DNA of 64,000 nucleotides from Sterolibacterium sp. (GTDB lineage: Bacteria > Pseudomonadota > Gammaproteobacteria > Burkholderiales > Rhodocyclaceae), in the NCBI GenBank assembly GCA_028713555.1, contig JAQTOA010000012.1:1-64000 (forward strand), in the 5' to 3' direction. Below, piece after piece: positions 1 to 8,089 of this stretch (position 1 is its first letter; each line of letters starts with the position of its first letter). Below the pieces are notes generated by a model. It was not told where the DNA came from and made no database searches. It saw nothing but the letters and a program-made list of their open reading frames with translations. The position numbers and the translations under genes were made by a program.

Positions 1-391
1 CCGCTACGGTGCGGCATGCGGTGATCAGGTCGTCGACGATGCGCTCGTCCACATTCAGATCACCTTCATACTCGCCCAAGTTGCGGATGTCGTGGCATTT
101 TGCCAAGACACGCCACACCTCCGGTCCCAGCCCGAGAGTATGCGGCAGCAACTGAAACACGATATAACGGTTCCCCGAGCGGTAGCCTTGCCGGCGCAAG
201 GCCGCCAGACACAACGCATGGGCGGCGTTGTAGGCGAGGTCGAAGCGGCCTTCCAGAGAAAGCGTTGCGTTGGTCGCATCCTTGAGCCGCGTCAACCCTG
301 AACGGTGCAGCCCCGCAAACTCCTTCGCGTCGGGCAGTTCCGCTTTCAACGGCTTCCCTGGACCGCTCAGGTTCTCAAACGGTGAGGTCAT
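1..391 (-). CDS. HEPN-domain protein, probable toxin partner of the adjacent MNT gene (partial, runs off left edge)
   Basis: The minus-strand frame is open from an ATG at 391 to the window edge, giving 130 codons with no stop. The protein is largely helical, with a segment around residues 54-75 (RFDLAYNAAHALCLAALRR) typical of HEPN proteins and a later CHDIRNLGEYEG segment where HEPN RNases usually carry R-x4-6-H. Here R is followed by E and Y and no histidine is visible, so RNase activity is uncertain. Its start lies 15 nt inside the end of the upstream MNT-domain gene (stop at 375), so the two are translationally coupled. HEPN/MNT pairs are known toxin-antitoxin modules in which MNT AMPylates and silences the HEPN toxin. 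Assignment is by fold-like pattern and pairing, not by a full-length match. Confidence 0.65.
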   Translation of the reverse strand, partial: MTSPFENLSGPGKPLKAELPDAKEFAGLHRSGLTRLKDATNATLSLEGRFDLAYNAAHALCLAALRRQGYRSGNRYIVFQLLPHTLGLGPEVWRVLAKCHDIRNLGEYEGDLNVDERIVDDLITACRTVA

Positions 392-1022
392 TTTCATTGC
401 CAATCAGCCAGAGTTTCGGCTGCGCCAGCACGCGCGTGACGAAGGAATTGTCCTCGGAGATGCGCTTGGCGAGTTCCTTACGAGAATGAATAGTCGGATT
501 GACTGGGCGGCCAAGCTGCACGCTCACCGCTTCCAGCATGCCAAAGACATCGGCATAAGTAAGCTTGTCGCTGATCAGCATCAGGTCGATGTCGCTCGCT
601 GCGGTATCTTGTCGCTTGGCGACCGAGCCATAGACAAAGGCGGCCTTTATCTTCTTCGCCAAAGGCGCCAGCGCCTCACGCAAGGGCTCGGCCAGGCCGA
701 CTGTCTTCTGCGCGATGCCGCACAATTCGGTGAAGATCGGCGAATCGGGGTTGGCCCGATAATGCTTCTGGTTGCCGAGCGGATGCACCGTCACCAGGCC
801 GCTCTGTGCCAGCCGCGCCAGTTCACGCTGCACCGCGCCCGAACCGCCGCCAGTGAGGCCGATCAGTTCGGTAGCGTAGAAACTGCGCGCGGGTTGACCG
901 AAAACCAAACCGAGCACACGCTGCTGCGTGCCCGAGAATAAGGCATCGGCGAGGCTGGTTTGCTTGGTTGGCGCTTTGGACTTTGTACCCATTTTGGGCA
1001 TATTAATGCCCATATTGGGCAT
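375..1022 (-). CDS. Winged-helix/MNT nucleotidyltransferase, probable antitoxin and autoregulator
   Basis: This is a 215-residue protein when started at the ATG at 1022 (MPNMGINMPK); the open frame extends further upstream, but that stretch overlaps the Fic gene. Residues about 20-95 look like a winged helix-turn-helix (RSFYATELIGLTGGGSGAVQ, then ELARLAQSGLV). Residues 120-150 carry the minimal nucleotidyltransferase signature GS-x-A-K-x6-SDIDLM, with both aspartates of the DxD metal site. Known MNT antitoxins transfer AMP to the HEPN toxin; the fused DNA-binding domain suggests this one also represses its own operon. Two palindromes at its start codon are likely operators. Both catalytic motifs look intact, in contrast to the decayed genes upstream. 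Confidence 0.8.
   Translation of the reverse strand: MPNMGINMPKMGTKSKAPTKQTSLADALFSGTQQRVLGLVFGQPARSFYATELIGLTGGGSGAVQRELARLAQSGLVTVHPLGNQKHYRANPDSPIFTELCGIAQKTVGLAEPLREALAPLAKKIKAAFVYGSVAKRQDTAASDIDLMLISDKLTYADVFGMLEAVSVQLGRPVNPTIHSRKELAKRISEDNSFVTRVLAQPKLWLIGNENDLTV
986..1022 (-). promoter_or_regulatory. Tandem palindromic operator over the MNT antitoxin start
   Basis: Two related inverted repeats sit side by side. The first is ATGCCCA-TAT-TGGGCAT at 1006-1022, perfect with 7-bp arms. The second is TACCCA-TTT-TGGGCA at 986-1000, with one mismatch. Their centres are 21 bp apart, two helical turns, so bound dimers would lie on the same DNA face. The right-hand site includes the ATG of the winged-helix/MNT gene. 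Autoregulation is inferred from position and symmetry. The repeats also encode the MPNMGINMPKMG start of the protein, so part of the symmetry could be coincidental. Confidence 0.6.
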
Positions 1023-1033
1023 TGTCAATATTC

Positions 1034-1616
1034 TCAAGAGCGCACGAAAGCCAGCAAAGAACCGTAGTCTTTTCGGCCGGCGGCGCGCAAGGCGGTGAGA
1101 TAGGGTTGCCGAGCCTCGCCTTCGGCAATCAAATTGCCCGCACCCCAGGTAAAGCGCGGCGCACCATGCTGCCCCAATAGCAGATCGGCAAGCGTGCGCG
1201 ACAGTCGGCCATTGCCGTTGGCGAATGGATGGATCGCCACCAGCCGATGGCTGAAGTGCGCGGCGATCTTGTCGAGTGGATAGCTCGCGTGGGCAAGCTG
1301 CGCCTTCACGTCCTCGCACAGATCATGCAGGTCCGGCTGGATGCGCACCGGATCAACGCCGATATTCTTTTCGGTGGTGCGGAACTTTCCCGCCCAGCGC
1401 CAGGTGTTGCGCGAACATGTGCTTGTGCGGGCGGCAAACGAATGCGCTCGTCAGCAAGTCCGCGTGACGACGACCGAAGGCCCATTGCTCGCCTTCAAGA
1501 ATGTTCACCATTTCCCACTCGTTCAACTGGCCGTGATTGGCGATGTGCGCAGGGATCAGCCCGGCCGCCTCGTCGGGATCAAGCGGCGTGGCGCCAGGTG
1601 GATAGTCGAGGTTCAT
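1034..1616 (-). pseudogene. Fic-family AMPylase ('mobile mystery protein B'), frameshifted
   Basis: Two frames together make one Fic protein. The N-terminal part starts with ATG at 1616 and overlaps the stop of the upstream antitoxin remnant (ATGA). It carries DPDEAAGLIPAHIANHGQLNEW, the conserved opening of mobile mystery protein B. The C-terminal part holds the Fic motif HPFANGNGRLSR. The reading moves from one frame to the other at about 1405-1420, where MF must continue as NTWRWAGKF; one extra base in the GCGCAAC stretch explains it. Fic proteins transfer AMP to protein targets using the motif histidine. As sequenced, the catalytic half is cut off from its start, so it is probably dead. 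A sequencing error is the alternative. Confidence 0.8.
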
Positions 1617-1940
1617 TGCCACAGCTTGCGCGGACTGCCATTCAGCAGGGTATCAGCCAGCAGCTTGCGCTGCCGCTCGCGCTCCGGCGCGGCAACACCT
1701 TGGGCTTCGAGTTTCATGGAATGATCAGCCGGCTGGAGCTGCGCCTCGGCTAGTTCAAGGGCGCGACGCTCGCGCAGCCCGTCAAGCGAACCGCCTTCGG
1801 GCACCAGCGCGTAAACCATGCGGCAGCCCATCGCCCGCGCCAGACGGTCCAGGCTTTCCAGGGTGATACGGCGCTCCATCTCTGCGCGCTCGAAATCCTG
1901 TACCGACTGCCGGCTGATGCCGGCGCGCATACACTTGGCT
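1613..1940 (-). pseudogene. 'Mobile mystery protein A' antitoxin, 5'-truncated remnant
   Basis: The frame from about 1935 to the stop at 1613 encodes GISRQSVQDFERAE, then ITLESLDRLARAMGCRMVYALVP and a tail ending SPRKLW. This is the second half of the helix-turn-helix and the C-terminal region of mobile mystery protein A, the usual partner of the Fic protein that follows it with an ATGA overlap. The first ~45 residues, including the start of the HTH, are missing. In their place lies the 3' part of a NERD gene in another frame. An ATG in the open frame exists at 1930 but would give only half a DNA-binding domain. Confidence 0.7.
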
Positions 1941-2631
1941 CGTTCGCCAAGAACTTTGGTAAGGCCTTGGGTTCCAGCACCCACAAATCCTTGCGGCTAG
2001 CCCGGCTGTCTTCGATGTACCAACCCGGAAAAAGAATCACAGGCCGCACGGACAGAGTCTTCCCGGTACTTTCCGCCAGCAAGCGTTGCAGCCAACTGGC
2101 CTGCGCCTTGGCCTGAATCACCGGATTGCGGTCGGGCTCTCGGCCTGCCGCCAGCAAGGTCTCACCATCGAAGGTGATTTTCGGACTCCCTTGGCGCGGT
2201 TTGCTCCAAGTCTTGGTTTCGATAGTGAATACACCGCCCGGACCGATGATGACGTGATCCACGTTGAAGCCTTCTCCCTGAACGTCATGGAAGACCTGAT
2301 AGCCCTGTTCGCGCAACCGCTCCAGGAATTGCCCTACGGCCTTTTCACCTTCTTCGGCCTGGCGCAGTGCGCCCAATTTCGGCCCAGTACGCACCACGCG
2401 GAAGGCGGCATAAGCTATGGCTGCCAGTGCAAAAAATGAATTTATAAAAGGGCTGGGGCGGCGAGGATAGAAATACGACCACCACTCCAGAGCCGCCATC
2501 AGAGTTAAAAATAGTGCAAGGAAAATCGGGCTAAGAACTTTGTCATAAGCGAGATCGAATCTCTGTTTGGACACCGACTGCCCGGGATTCCTCAGCGGCT
2601 TGTCTTTGAGGGGAGAGCGATTCTTCATCAT
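1750..2631 (-). pseudogene. NERD (nuclease-related) membrane protein with a chimeric, out-of-frame C-terminus
   Basis: Starting at ATG 2631 (MMKNRSPLKD) the protein has two hydrophobic segments near residues 27-75 and then a NERD domain (EEGEKAVGQFLERL, FNVDHVIIGPGGVFTIETKTW). That part contains the D-x-n-ExK residues expected of a nuclease-like fold. It continues normally to WVLEPKALPKFLANEP near 1935. The following ~65 residues are the antitoxin remnant read in the wrong frame and match nothing expected for NERD. The sequence shows a deletion joining the two genes. The domain core is whole, so a product might still fold. An upstream extension to 2847 is open but overlaps the hsdS fossil and HNH gene. 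Confidence 0.7.
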
Positions 2632-2650
2632 GGGCAGGTTCCTGTTGGAT

Positions 2651-2740
2651 TCAAAGTTCGCCGCGAAAAGCGCGGTCGAGGAAAGCGAGCAGCAGTGCGT
2701 CGAGTTCCGCGGCGGATTGGCGTTTCTCGGAGAATGACAA
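2651..2740 (-). pseudogene. hsdS: 3' remnant of a type I restriction specificity subunit (hsdS)
   Basis: Between the HNH and NERD genes the minus strand encodes SFSEKRQSAAELDALLLAF followed by LDRAFRGEL and a stop at 2651-2653. The pattern AELDALLxxxLDRAFxGEL at the very C-terminus is characteristic of type I HsdS subunits, where it ends the distal conserved helix. Only about 29 codons survive. They run directly on from the HNH stop in the same frame, so no start or target-recognition domain remains. It is best read as the scar of a deleted type I restriction-modification locus. Confidence 0.7.
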
Positions 2741-2749
2741 GGATGAATA

Positions 2750-3739
2750 TCATTTTTGAACTTCGTCGAGAAAGCGCGAACGCAACAGCACGTTCTCGCG
2801 GTGAAATTCAAGGTAGTGACGCTGCCCCATTGAGAAGCCACCGACATTGGTCTTCCGCGATGAACTTAGACCCATGCGGGCGAGTGAATCCGCGTGAGCC
2901 ACTGGTGAGATCAGCACATTTCCGTTGTCCTCAAATCCGATGAATCCGCGATCAAAAAGATGATCCACATTTGGGGTTAAGAGAAGACCATTCTCACCGT
3001 CCAAACGCTCATCGTTAGTGGCATCACGCCACGGCTTACAGTGGCTGGCGCGCAGATGCTCTTCACGTGTCACCCCAGTGATACGGCAAGCGCGTTCGAT
3101 CTGCATTACACGCTGCTTGAACAGGCCTTGACCGCGACGCGCCAGCACGACCGCTTGCCGCGTTGTCTCAGGGACATGGGTGTCTGTTCGAAGTCGATTC
3201 ATCTCATGCTCTTCCCACTCAATCAGGCCAATCGCTGGTTGTAACGAAAGCTCCTCTGCGACACGATGGCCAAGGATCAAGTTGCGTGCTTCCGCTCCTA
3301 TGAGATCGGCAAGCGCACCTGCAAACGGCTCTGACAACTGGGTGAGGTACACGCTTTGCAAGCCATTACCAGACGGTAGTAGTGGCGCATAGCGCTCAGG
3401 TAGTAGCGGCACCAGCACAGGCATGTGCTCCGATGGTCGCAACGGTAAACGAAGTTCGGTAAATCGAACATCCACACGCCAACCGATTTTGTCCCAGTAA
3501 GCCCCTGCTTGACCGAATTCAAGCGGCTTCGGTGCTTCATATGCGTGAGAACTTACTATGCCAATAGCCTTTATTTGGGTGCCTGCAAATGAAAATACTG
3601 CATCGCCCGGAGTTACTCCGCGCATGAAGTCGTAAAAAGGATTGCGATTGCCGTTGGCCTTGCGTTTTGGCGACCAAAGATAACCGCCCGGCACCTCGTG
3701 TCGATAGGTCTGGTTCTGATTGACCCACCAGTAGCGCAT
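2750..3739 (-). CDS. EVE-like/HNH endonuclease, candidate modification-dependent restriction enzyme
   Basis: This is a 329-residue protein from ATG 3739 (MRYWWVNQNQTYR); a TTG at 3748 is also possible. The N-terminal ~120 residues (YWWVNQNQTYRHEVPGGYLW, NPFYDFMRGVTPGDAVFSF) resemble the EVE/PUA-like fold used to read modified bases. The C-terminal region has an HNH nuclease signature: ASHCKPW, NGLLLTPNVDHLFDRGFIGF. Such fusions are common in defence islands and are thought to cut DNA carrying modified cytosine. Its place at the edge of an island with hsdS, NERD and toxin-antitoxin remnants fits that role. The reading frame is intact. Target modification is unknown. Confidence 0.75.
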   Translation of the reverse strand: MRYWWVNQNQTYRHEVPGGYLWSPKRKANGNRNPFYDFMRGVTPGDAVFSFAGTQIKAIGIVSSHAYEAPKPLEFGQAGAYWDKIGWRVDVRFTELRLPLRPSEHMPVLVPLLPERYAPLLPSGNGLQSVYLTQLSEPFAGALADLIGAEARNLILGHRVAEELSLQPAIGLIEWEEHEMNRLRTDTHVPETTRQAVVLARRGQGLFKQRVMQIERACRITGVTREEHLRASHCKPWRDATNDERLDGENGLLLTPNVDHLFDRGFIGFEDNGNVLISPVAHADSLARMGLSSSRKTNVGGFSMGQRHYLEFHRENVLLRSRFLDEVQK

Positions 3740-3951
3740 ACTGCTCAATCCGTTGGAAAAGGATGTGACGATGGAGTTAAGTCATCACGTCTGCGAACTC
3801 GTAGCGTGGTCATTTGCCGTCAGCATGAATTTTCCGGCAACCTCTCAAAACATATTGTTATGGCGATGAATTCTACACGTGCAAATATAAGCCATGCAGA
3901 TTGTGCTAGCTGAGGAAAAGTCCTTGCATCGTGGCAGTGTAAAATCCCCGC

Positions 3952-4848
3952 ATGCCCGCCCTCCTCTCCACCCTGCGCCAGCGCCTCGACGCCTACGAGC
4001 GCCTGATGCGGCTCGACAAGCCGATCGGCACGCTGCTCTTGCTGTGGCCGACGCTGTGGGCGTTGTGGATCGCCAGCGCGGGGCGGCCGCGGCCGCTGCT
4101 GGTGTGGATTTTCGCGCTGGGCACTTTGCTGATGCGCTCGGCGGGGGTGGTGGTCAACGATTATGCCGACCGCAATTTCGATCCGCATGTCGAGCGCACG
4201 AAAAACAGGCCGCTGGCTTCCGGCGAAGTGTCGGGGCGCGAGGCGCTGATCCTGGCCGCCGTGCTGGCGCTGCTGGCCTTCCTGCTGATCCTGCCGCTCA
4301 ACACCCTAGTGTGGCAGCTCTCGCTGGTGGCGCTGTTCCTCGCCGTCAGCTATCCCTTTACCAAGCGCTTCTTCGCCATTCCGCAGGCTTATCTGGGCAT
4401 CGCCTTCGGCTTCGGCATCCCGATGGCCTTTGCCGCGCAGCTCAACACGGTGCCGACCCTGGCCTGGGTGATGTTGGCGGCGAACATCTTCTGGGCGATC
4501 GGCTACGACACCTGCTACGCGCTGGTGGATCGCGAGGACGACCTCAAGATCGGCATCAAGACTTCCGCCATCACCTTCGGTCGCTTCGACGTGGCTGCCG
4601 TGATGCTGTGCTACGCGATGACTTTGGCAATCCTGGCCTGGGTCGGCGCGCAGGCGGGACGCGGCATGTATTTTTATGCCGGGTTGGTCGTGGCGGCGGG
4701 CATGATGGCGTGGCATTATGTCCTGATCAAGGATCGCGAGCGCATGCGCTGCTTCAAGGCTTTCATGCACAACAACTGGGTCGGCGCGGCGATCTTCTGT
4801 GGCCTCGCCATCGATTATTACCTGCATCCATTCCCCATCCACTCATGA
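3952..4848 (+). CDS. ubiA: 4-hydroxybenzoate polyprenyltransferase
   Basis: UbiA attaches the polyprenyl tail to 4-hydroxybenzoate in the inner membrane, an early step of ubiquinone synthesis. The 298-residue protein has about eight hydrophobic segments. Both aspartate-rich motifs for Mg-diphosphate are visible: NDYADRNFD near residue 68 and DREDD near residue 197. Length matches the family. The stop overlaps the start of ubiD (ATGA at 4845-4848), so the two genes form an operon. The ~200 nt upstream separates it from the minus-strand defence island and should contain its promoter; I see no convincing -35/-10 pair. Confidence 0.95.
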   Translation: MPALLSTLRQRLDAYERLMRLDKPIGTLLLLWPTLWALWIASAGRPRPLLVWIFALGTLLMRSAGVVVNDYADRNFDPHVERTKNRPLASGEVSGREALILAAVLALLAFLLILPLNTLVWQLSLVALFLAVSYPFTKRFFAIPQAYLGIAFGFGIPMAFAAQLNTVPTLAWVMLAANIFWAIGYDTCYALVDREDDLKIGIKTSAITFGRFDVAAVMLCYAMTLAILAWVGAQAGRGMYFYAGLVVAAGMMAWHYVLIKDRERMRCFKAFMHNNWVGAAIFCGLAIDYYLHPFPIHS

Positions 4849-6314
4849 AATATCAAGACCTGCGCGACTTCATCACCCAGCTCGAAGGCCTCGGCGAATT
4901 GAAGCGCGTGGCCGTCGAGGTCGATCCGAAATTCGAGATGACCGAGATCTGCGACCGCGTGCTGCGCGCCGGCGGTCCGGCGATCCTCTTCGAAAACGTC
5001 AAGGGCTCGACGATTCCGGTGCTCGGCAACCTGTTCGGCACGGTGCGGCGCGTGGCGCTGGGCATGGGCCGGGAAGACGATGCGCTGACCGCCCTGCGCG
5101 AGGTGGGCGAGCTGCTGGCCTATCTCAAGGAACCCGAGCCGCCCAAGGGATTCAAGGATGCCTGGGAAAAGCTACCGGTGTTGAAGCAGGTGCTCAACAT
5201 GGCGCCTAAGGTGCTCTCCTCCGCGCCCTGCCAGGAAATCGTCTGGGAGGGCAAGGATGTCGATCTGGCCCGCCTGCCGATCCAGACCTGCTGGCCGAAT
5301 GATGCGGCACCGCTGATCACCTGGGGGCTGACGGTGACGCGCGGTCCGAACAAAACCAGACAGAACCTGGGCATCTATCGGCAGCAGGTGATCGCGCCGA
5401 ACAAGGTGATCATGCGCTGGCTGGCGCAGCGCGGCGGCGCGCTGGATTTTCGCGAACATTGTCAGGCTAACCCCGGCCAGCCCTTCCCGGTGGCGGTGGC
5501 GCTCGGCGCCGATCCGGCCACCATTCTCGGCGCGGTGACGCCGGTGCCGGATACGCTTTCCGAATATCAGTTCGCCGGCCTGCTGCGCGGCGCCAAGACC
5601 GAGGTGGTGAAATGCCTGGGCTGCGATTTGCAGGTGCCGGCGCACGCCGAGATCATCCTGGAGGGCGCGATCTATCCCGGCGAGACCGCGCTGGAAGGCC
5701 CTTACGGAGATCATACGGGCTACTACAACGAGAAAGCCGAGTTCCCGGTGTTTACCATCGAGCGAATCACCATGCGCCGCAATCCACTTTATCACAGCAC
5801 CTACACCGGCAAGCCGCCCGACGAGCCGGCCATGCTCGGCGTGGCGCTCAACGAAGTGTTCGTGCCGCTGCTGAAGAAGCAGTTCCCCGAGATCGTCGAT
5901 TTCTACCTGCCGCCCGAGGGCTGTTCCTACCGGATGGCTTTAGTGAGCATCAAGAAGCAGTATCCCGGCCACGCCAAGCGCGTGATGTTCGGCATCTGGA
6001 GCTTCCTGCGTCAATTCATGTACACCAAGTTCATCGTCGTCACCGACGACGACGTCGACATCCGCGACTGGAAGGAAGTCATCTGGGCGCTGACGACGCG
6101 CGTCGACGCGGCGCGCGACACGCTGATCGCCGAGAACACGCCGATCGACTACCTGGATTTCGCTTCGCCGGTCGCCGGCCTAGGCAGCAAGATGGGCCTC
6201 GACGCCACTAGCAAATGGCCGGGCGAAACCCAGCGCGAATGGGGCCGGCCGATTGCCATGAGCGACGAGGTCAAGCGGCGGGTGGATGCGCTGTGGGATG
6301 CGCTGGGTCTGTGA
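4845..6314 (+). CDS. ubiD: 3-octaprenyl-4-hydroxybenzoate carboxy-lyase (prenylated-FMN dependent)
   Basis: UbiD decarboxylates the prenylated hydroxybenzoate made by UbiA, using the prenylated flavin supplied by UbiX. The start is the ATG at 4845 ([15 protein letters not shown]), overlapping the ubiA stop. The much longer open frame upstream only shadows ubiA. The 489-residue length fits E. coli UbiD (497). Family features seen include [10 protein letters not shown] near the N-terminus, [13 protein letters not shown], and the conserved acidic/proline stretch [15 protein letters not shown] ubiX gene lies about 38 kb away at 44208 rather than next to it. Confidence 0.95.
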   Translation: MKYQDLRDFITQLEGLGELKRVAVEVDPKFEMTEICDRVLRAGGPAILFENVKGSTIPVLGNLFGTVRRVALGMGREDDALTALREVGELLAYLKEPEPPKGFKDAWEKLPVLKQVLNMAPKVLSSAPCQEIVWEGKDVDLARLPIQTCWPNDAAPLITWGLTVTRGPNKTRQNLGIYRQQVIAPNKVIMRWLAQRGGALDFREHCQANPGQPFPVAVALGADPATILGAVTPVPDTLSEYQFAGLLRGAKTEVVKCLGCDLQVPAHAEIILEGAIYPGETALEGPYGDHTGYYNEKAEFPVFTIERITMRRNPLYHSTYTGKPPDEPAMLGVALNEVFVPLLKKQFPEIVDFYLPPEGCSYRMALVSIKKQYPGHAKRVMFGIWSFLRQFMYTKFIVVTDDDVDIRDWKEVIWALTTRVDAARDTLIAENTPIDYLDFASPVAGLGSKMGLDATSKWPGETQREWGRPIAMSDEVKRRVDALWDALGL

Positions 6315-6315
6315 C

Positions 6316-6717
6316 ATGAGCGAACCCGAAGTCATTCCCGCAGGCGACGATCTGGATGGGCCGCGCGCCTGGTGTCATGTCATGTATGGCTTGCACGCCC
6401 TGTCGGCGGTGAGCGGCATCCTGACTTCGGCGACCATTGTCGGCGCCTTCGTTTTCGGCTGGCCTTCGATCATCGCCATTGTCATCAATTACTTTAAGCG
6501 CAATGAGGTTCGCGGCTGCTGGCTGGAGAGCCACTGGCGCTGGCAATGGCGCACCTTCTGGTTCGCGGCCCTGTGGCTGCTGGTGGCTGGGGTACTGGTG
6601 ATCACCCTGATCGGCATTCCGGCGGCCATACTGGTGGTTGCATTCACCGGCTGCTGGGTGCTCTATCGCGTCATCCGGGGCTGGCTGGTGTTGCTCGACC
6701 GCAAGGCGATCGCATAA
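6316..6717 (+). CDS. Small integral membrane protein, function unknown
   Basis: Started at ATG 6316, one base after the ubiD stop, the protein has 133 residues. It has a short acidic cytoplasmic N-terminus (MSEPEVIPAGDDLDGPRAW) and about three hydrophobic segments: HALSAVSGILTSATIVGAFVF, AIVINYF, and a long WFAALWLLVAGVLVITLIGI run. Its layout resembles DUF4870-type small membrane proteins, but I do not recognise a specific family. The short gap to ubiD suggests co-transcription. Its last ~55 nt overlap the end of convergent bioC. Confidence 0.7.
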   Translation: MSEPEVIPAGDDLDGPRAWCHVMYGLHALSAVSGILTSATIVGAFVFGWPSIIAIVINYFKRNEVRGCWLESHWRWQWRTFWFAALWLLVAGVLVITLIGIPAAILVVAFTGCWVLYRVIRGWLVLLDRKAIA

Positions 6718-7454
6718 AGCAGATGGTAGCTCATGCCGGCGTGACCTGCCGCGGAAAACGCTCGCAGCACCTGCCGTAATTGGCCCACTGTCAGCGGTCT
6801 GGCGCCGGGTGCAGGCGTGTCGGCGCCGATGAAGCGCAGCCCGCGCAGGAATTCGAGCGGATCGTCCAGCGGCTCAATCAAATCCTCCTCCGCCACTTCT
6901 ACAGTCAGGCCGGCCGGGAAGGCGCGTCGCAGCGCTGGCGCGTCCGGATACGCCGGCGTGGCGGCATTGACTCCCGCTTTTTCATGCGCGACACGCCATT
7001 CGGCAAAAGTGCCGGCGCCTAGCGTCGCCAGCGCAATCTGTCCGTCCGGCGCCAGTAGCGGTGCCAGCGCCGCCAGTGCCGCTGGCAGGTCGAGGAACCA
7101 CTGTGTGGCAAGGCTGGCGAGGATGAGGTCGAAACCGCCGGCCGCCACCGCCGGCCGTTCGCCGTCCATGACGATGTAATGGACGGCGGGGCCGATCAGG
7201 CGCCGGCATTCGGCTGTCATCGTCATGGCGATGTCGCTGACGATCCATGTGCCGCCTAGTGCGGGTAGCAGTTCGCGGGTCAAGTGGCCAGTGCCACAGC
7301 CGATTTCCAGCACGCGCGGGTGGGCTGGCAAGGCCAGGTGCTTGACGCGCTCCGCCAAGCGCCGCGCAGCCACGCGCTGGATAGGACTGTGGGCATCGTA
7401 GTCGGCCACAGCAGAGCCGAAGCGGCCAGCAATGCGCTCTTTATGCGTCTTCAA
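6663..7454 (-). CDS. bioC: Malonyl-ACP O-methyltransferase, biotin synthesis
   Basis: BioC methylates malonyl-ACP so that fatty acid synthesis can build the pimelate chain of biotin. The SAM-binding motif VLEIGCGTGHLTREL and the later FDLILASLATQWFLD block are clear. I place the start at TTG 7454 (LKTHKERIAGRFGSAVADYD), which overlaps the bioH stop as TTGA and begins exactly where BioC homologues begin. The frame is open 26 codons further, inside bioH. Length is then 263 residues, typical. It is the last gene of a bioF-bioH-bioC operon. Confidence 0.88.
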   Translation of the reverse strand: MKTHKERIAGRFGSAVADYDAHSPIQRVAARRLAERVKHLALPAHPRVLEIGCGTGHLTRELLPALGGTWIVSDIAMTMTAECRRLIGPAVHYIVMDGERPAVAAGGFDLILASLATQWFLDLPAALAALAPLLAPDGQIALATLGAGTFAEWRVAHEKAGVNAATPAYPDAPALRRAFPAGLTVEVAEEDLIEPLDDPLEFLRGLRFIGADTPAPGARPLTVGQLRQVLRAFSAAGHAGMSYHLLYAIALRSSNTSQPRMTR

Positions 7455-8089
7455 GCCACCGCCTCGCGTATCAGCGCGGCGCATTCGTGCGGGCAGGTGA
7501 GCGGCAACAGGTGGCCGCCGTCGTCGGTCCAACGCAGGCGGTCGGCGGGTAGAGCGGCAAATGCAGCCTCGCTCATCGCGGCCGGCACGATGGCGTCGTG
7601 GCGAGCGGCGAGCGCCAAAATATTTTGGCGCTTTTCCGCCAAAGCGGCACGGCCGTCGCTGTCGGCAAGTTTTGCCAGCCCCTGCGCAAGCGGTACGGCA
7701 TCATTCGGCAGTGCCGGACCGGCACCACCGCAAGCGATCTGGAAATCAGCGAGCACTGCCGCAGGTGCCGTGGCGAAGCGCTTCCTCATGCGTTCCAGCA
7801 CGCGCGGCGCCACGCCCTGCGGAAAATCGGGAACTGCGGTAAAGCGCGGGAAGCCGTTGATAGCGACGAGTCTTGTCCATGACAGGTTGGCGAGCACTAG
7901 CCACCAGAGCACACCAAGCGAGTGGCCGACGGCAATGCGCGGCGCCTCGCAGGCCTCAGGCAGGGACGGATGGCCGAAGAAGCCGAGGTCGGCGACTTCG
8001 ACGTCAAGATCGGCAAGCAGCGGCAGCACCTCGCGCCAGAGCGTGGCGTCGTAACCCCAACCATGGACCAGCGTGATGCGGGGGGTCAT
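7451..8089 (-). CDS. bioH: Pimeloyl-ACP methyl ester carboxylesterase, BioH-like alpha/beta hydrolase
   Basis: BioH removes the methyl group from pimeloyl-ACP methyl ester and so ends chain building for biotin. The 212-residue protein shows HGWGYDATLW near the N-terminus (oxyanion region), the nucleophile elbow GHSLG, an aspartate in ARHDAIVP and a histidine in DGGHLLP, completing the Ser-Asp-His triad. It is shorter than E. coli BioH (256), with a reduced cap, and could equally be labelled BioG/BioV-type by some schemes. Its start overlaps the bioF stop (ATGA) and its end overlaps bioC. Confidence 0.82.
   Translation of the reverse strand: MTPRITLVHGWGYDATLWREVLPLLADLDVEVADLGFFGHPSLPEACEAPRIAVGHSLGVLWWLVLANLSWTRLVAINGFPRFTAVPDFPQGVAPRVLERMRKRFATAPAAVLADFQIACGGAGPALPNDAVPLAQGLAKLADSDGRAALAEKRQNILALAARHDAIVPAAMSEAAFAALPADRLRWTDDGGHLLPLTCPHECAALIREAVA

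Noticed and set aside
270..941. 223-codon plus-strand frame over the MNT/HEPN genes
   Set aside because: The minus strand carries both conserved domains here; the plus frame has none.
3894..4844. An 806-codon open frame that would fuse 317 residues to the N-terminus of UbiD
   Set aside because: The upstream part is ubiA read in another frame. UbiD homology begins exactly at ATG 4845, which overlaps the ubiA stop.
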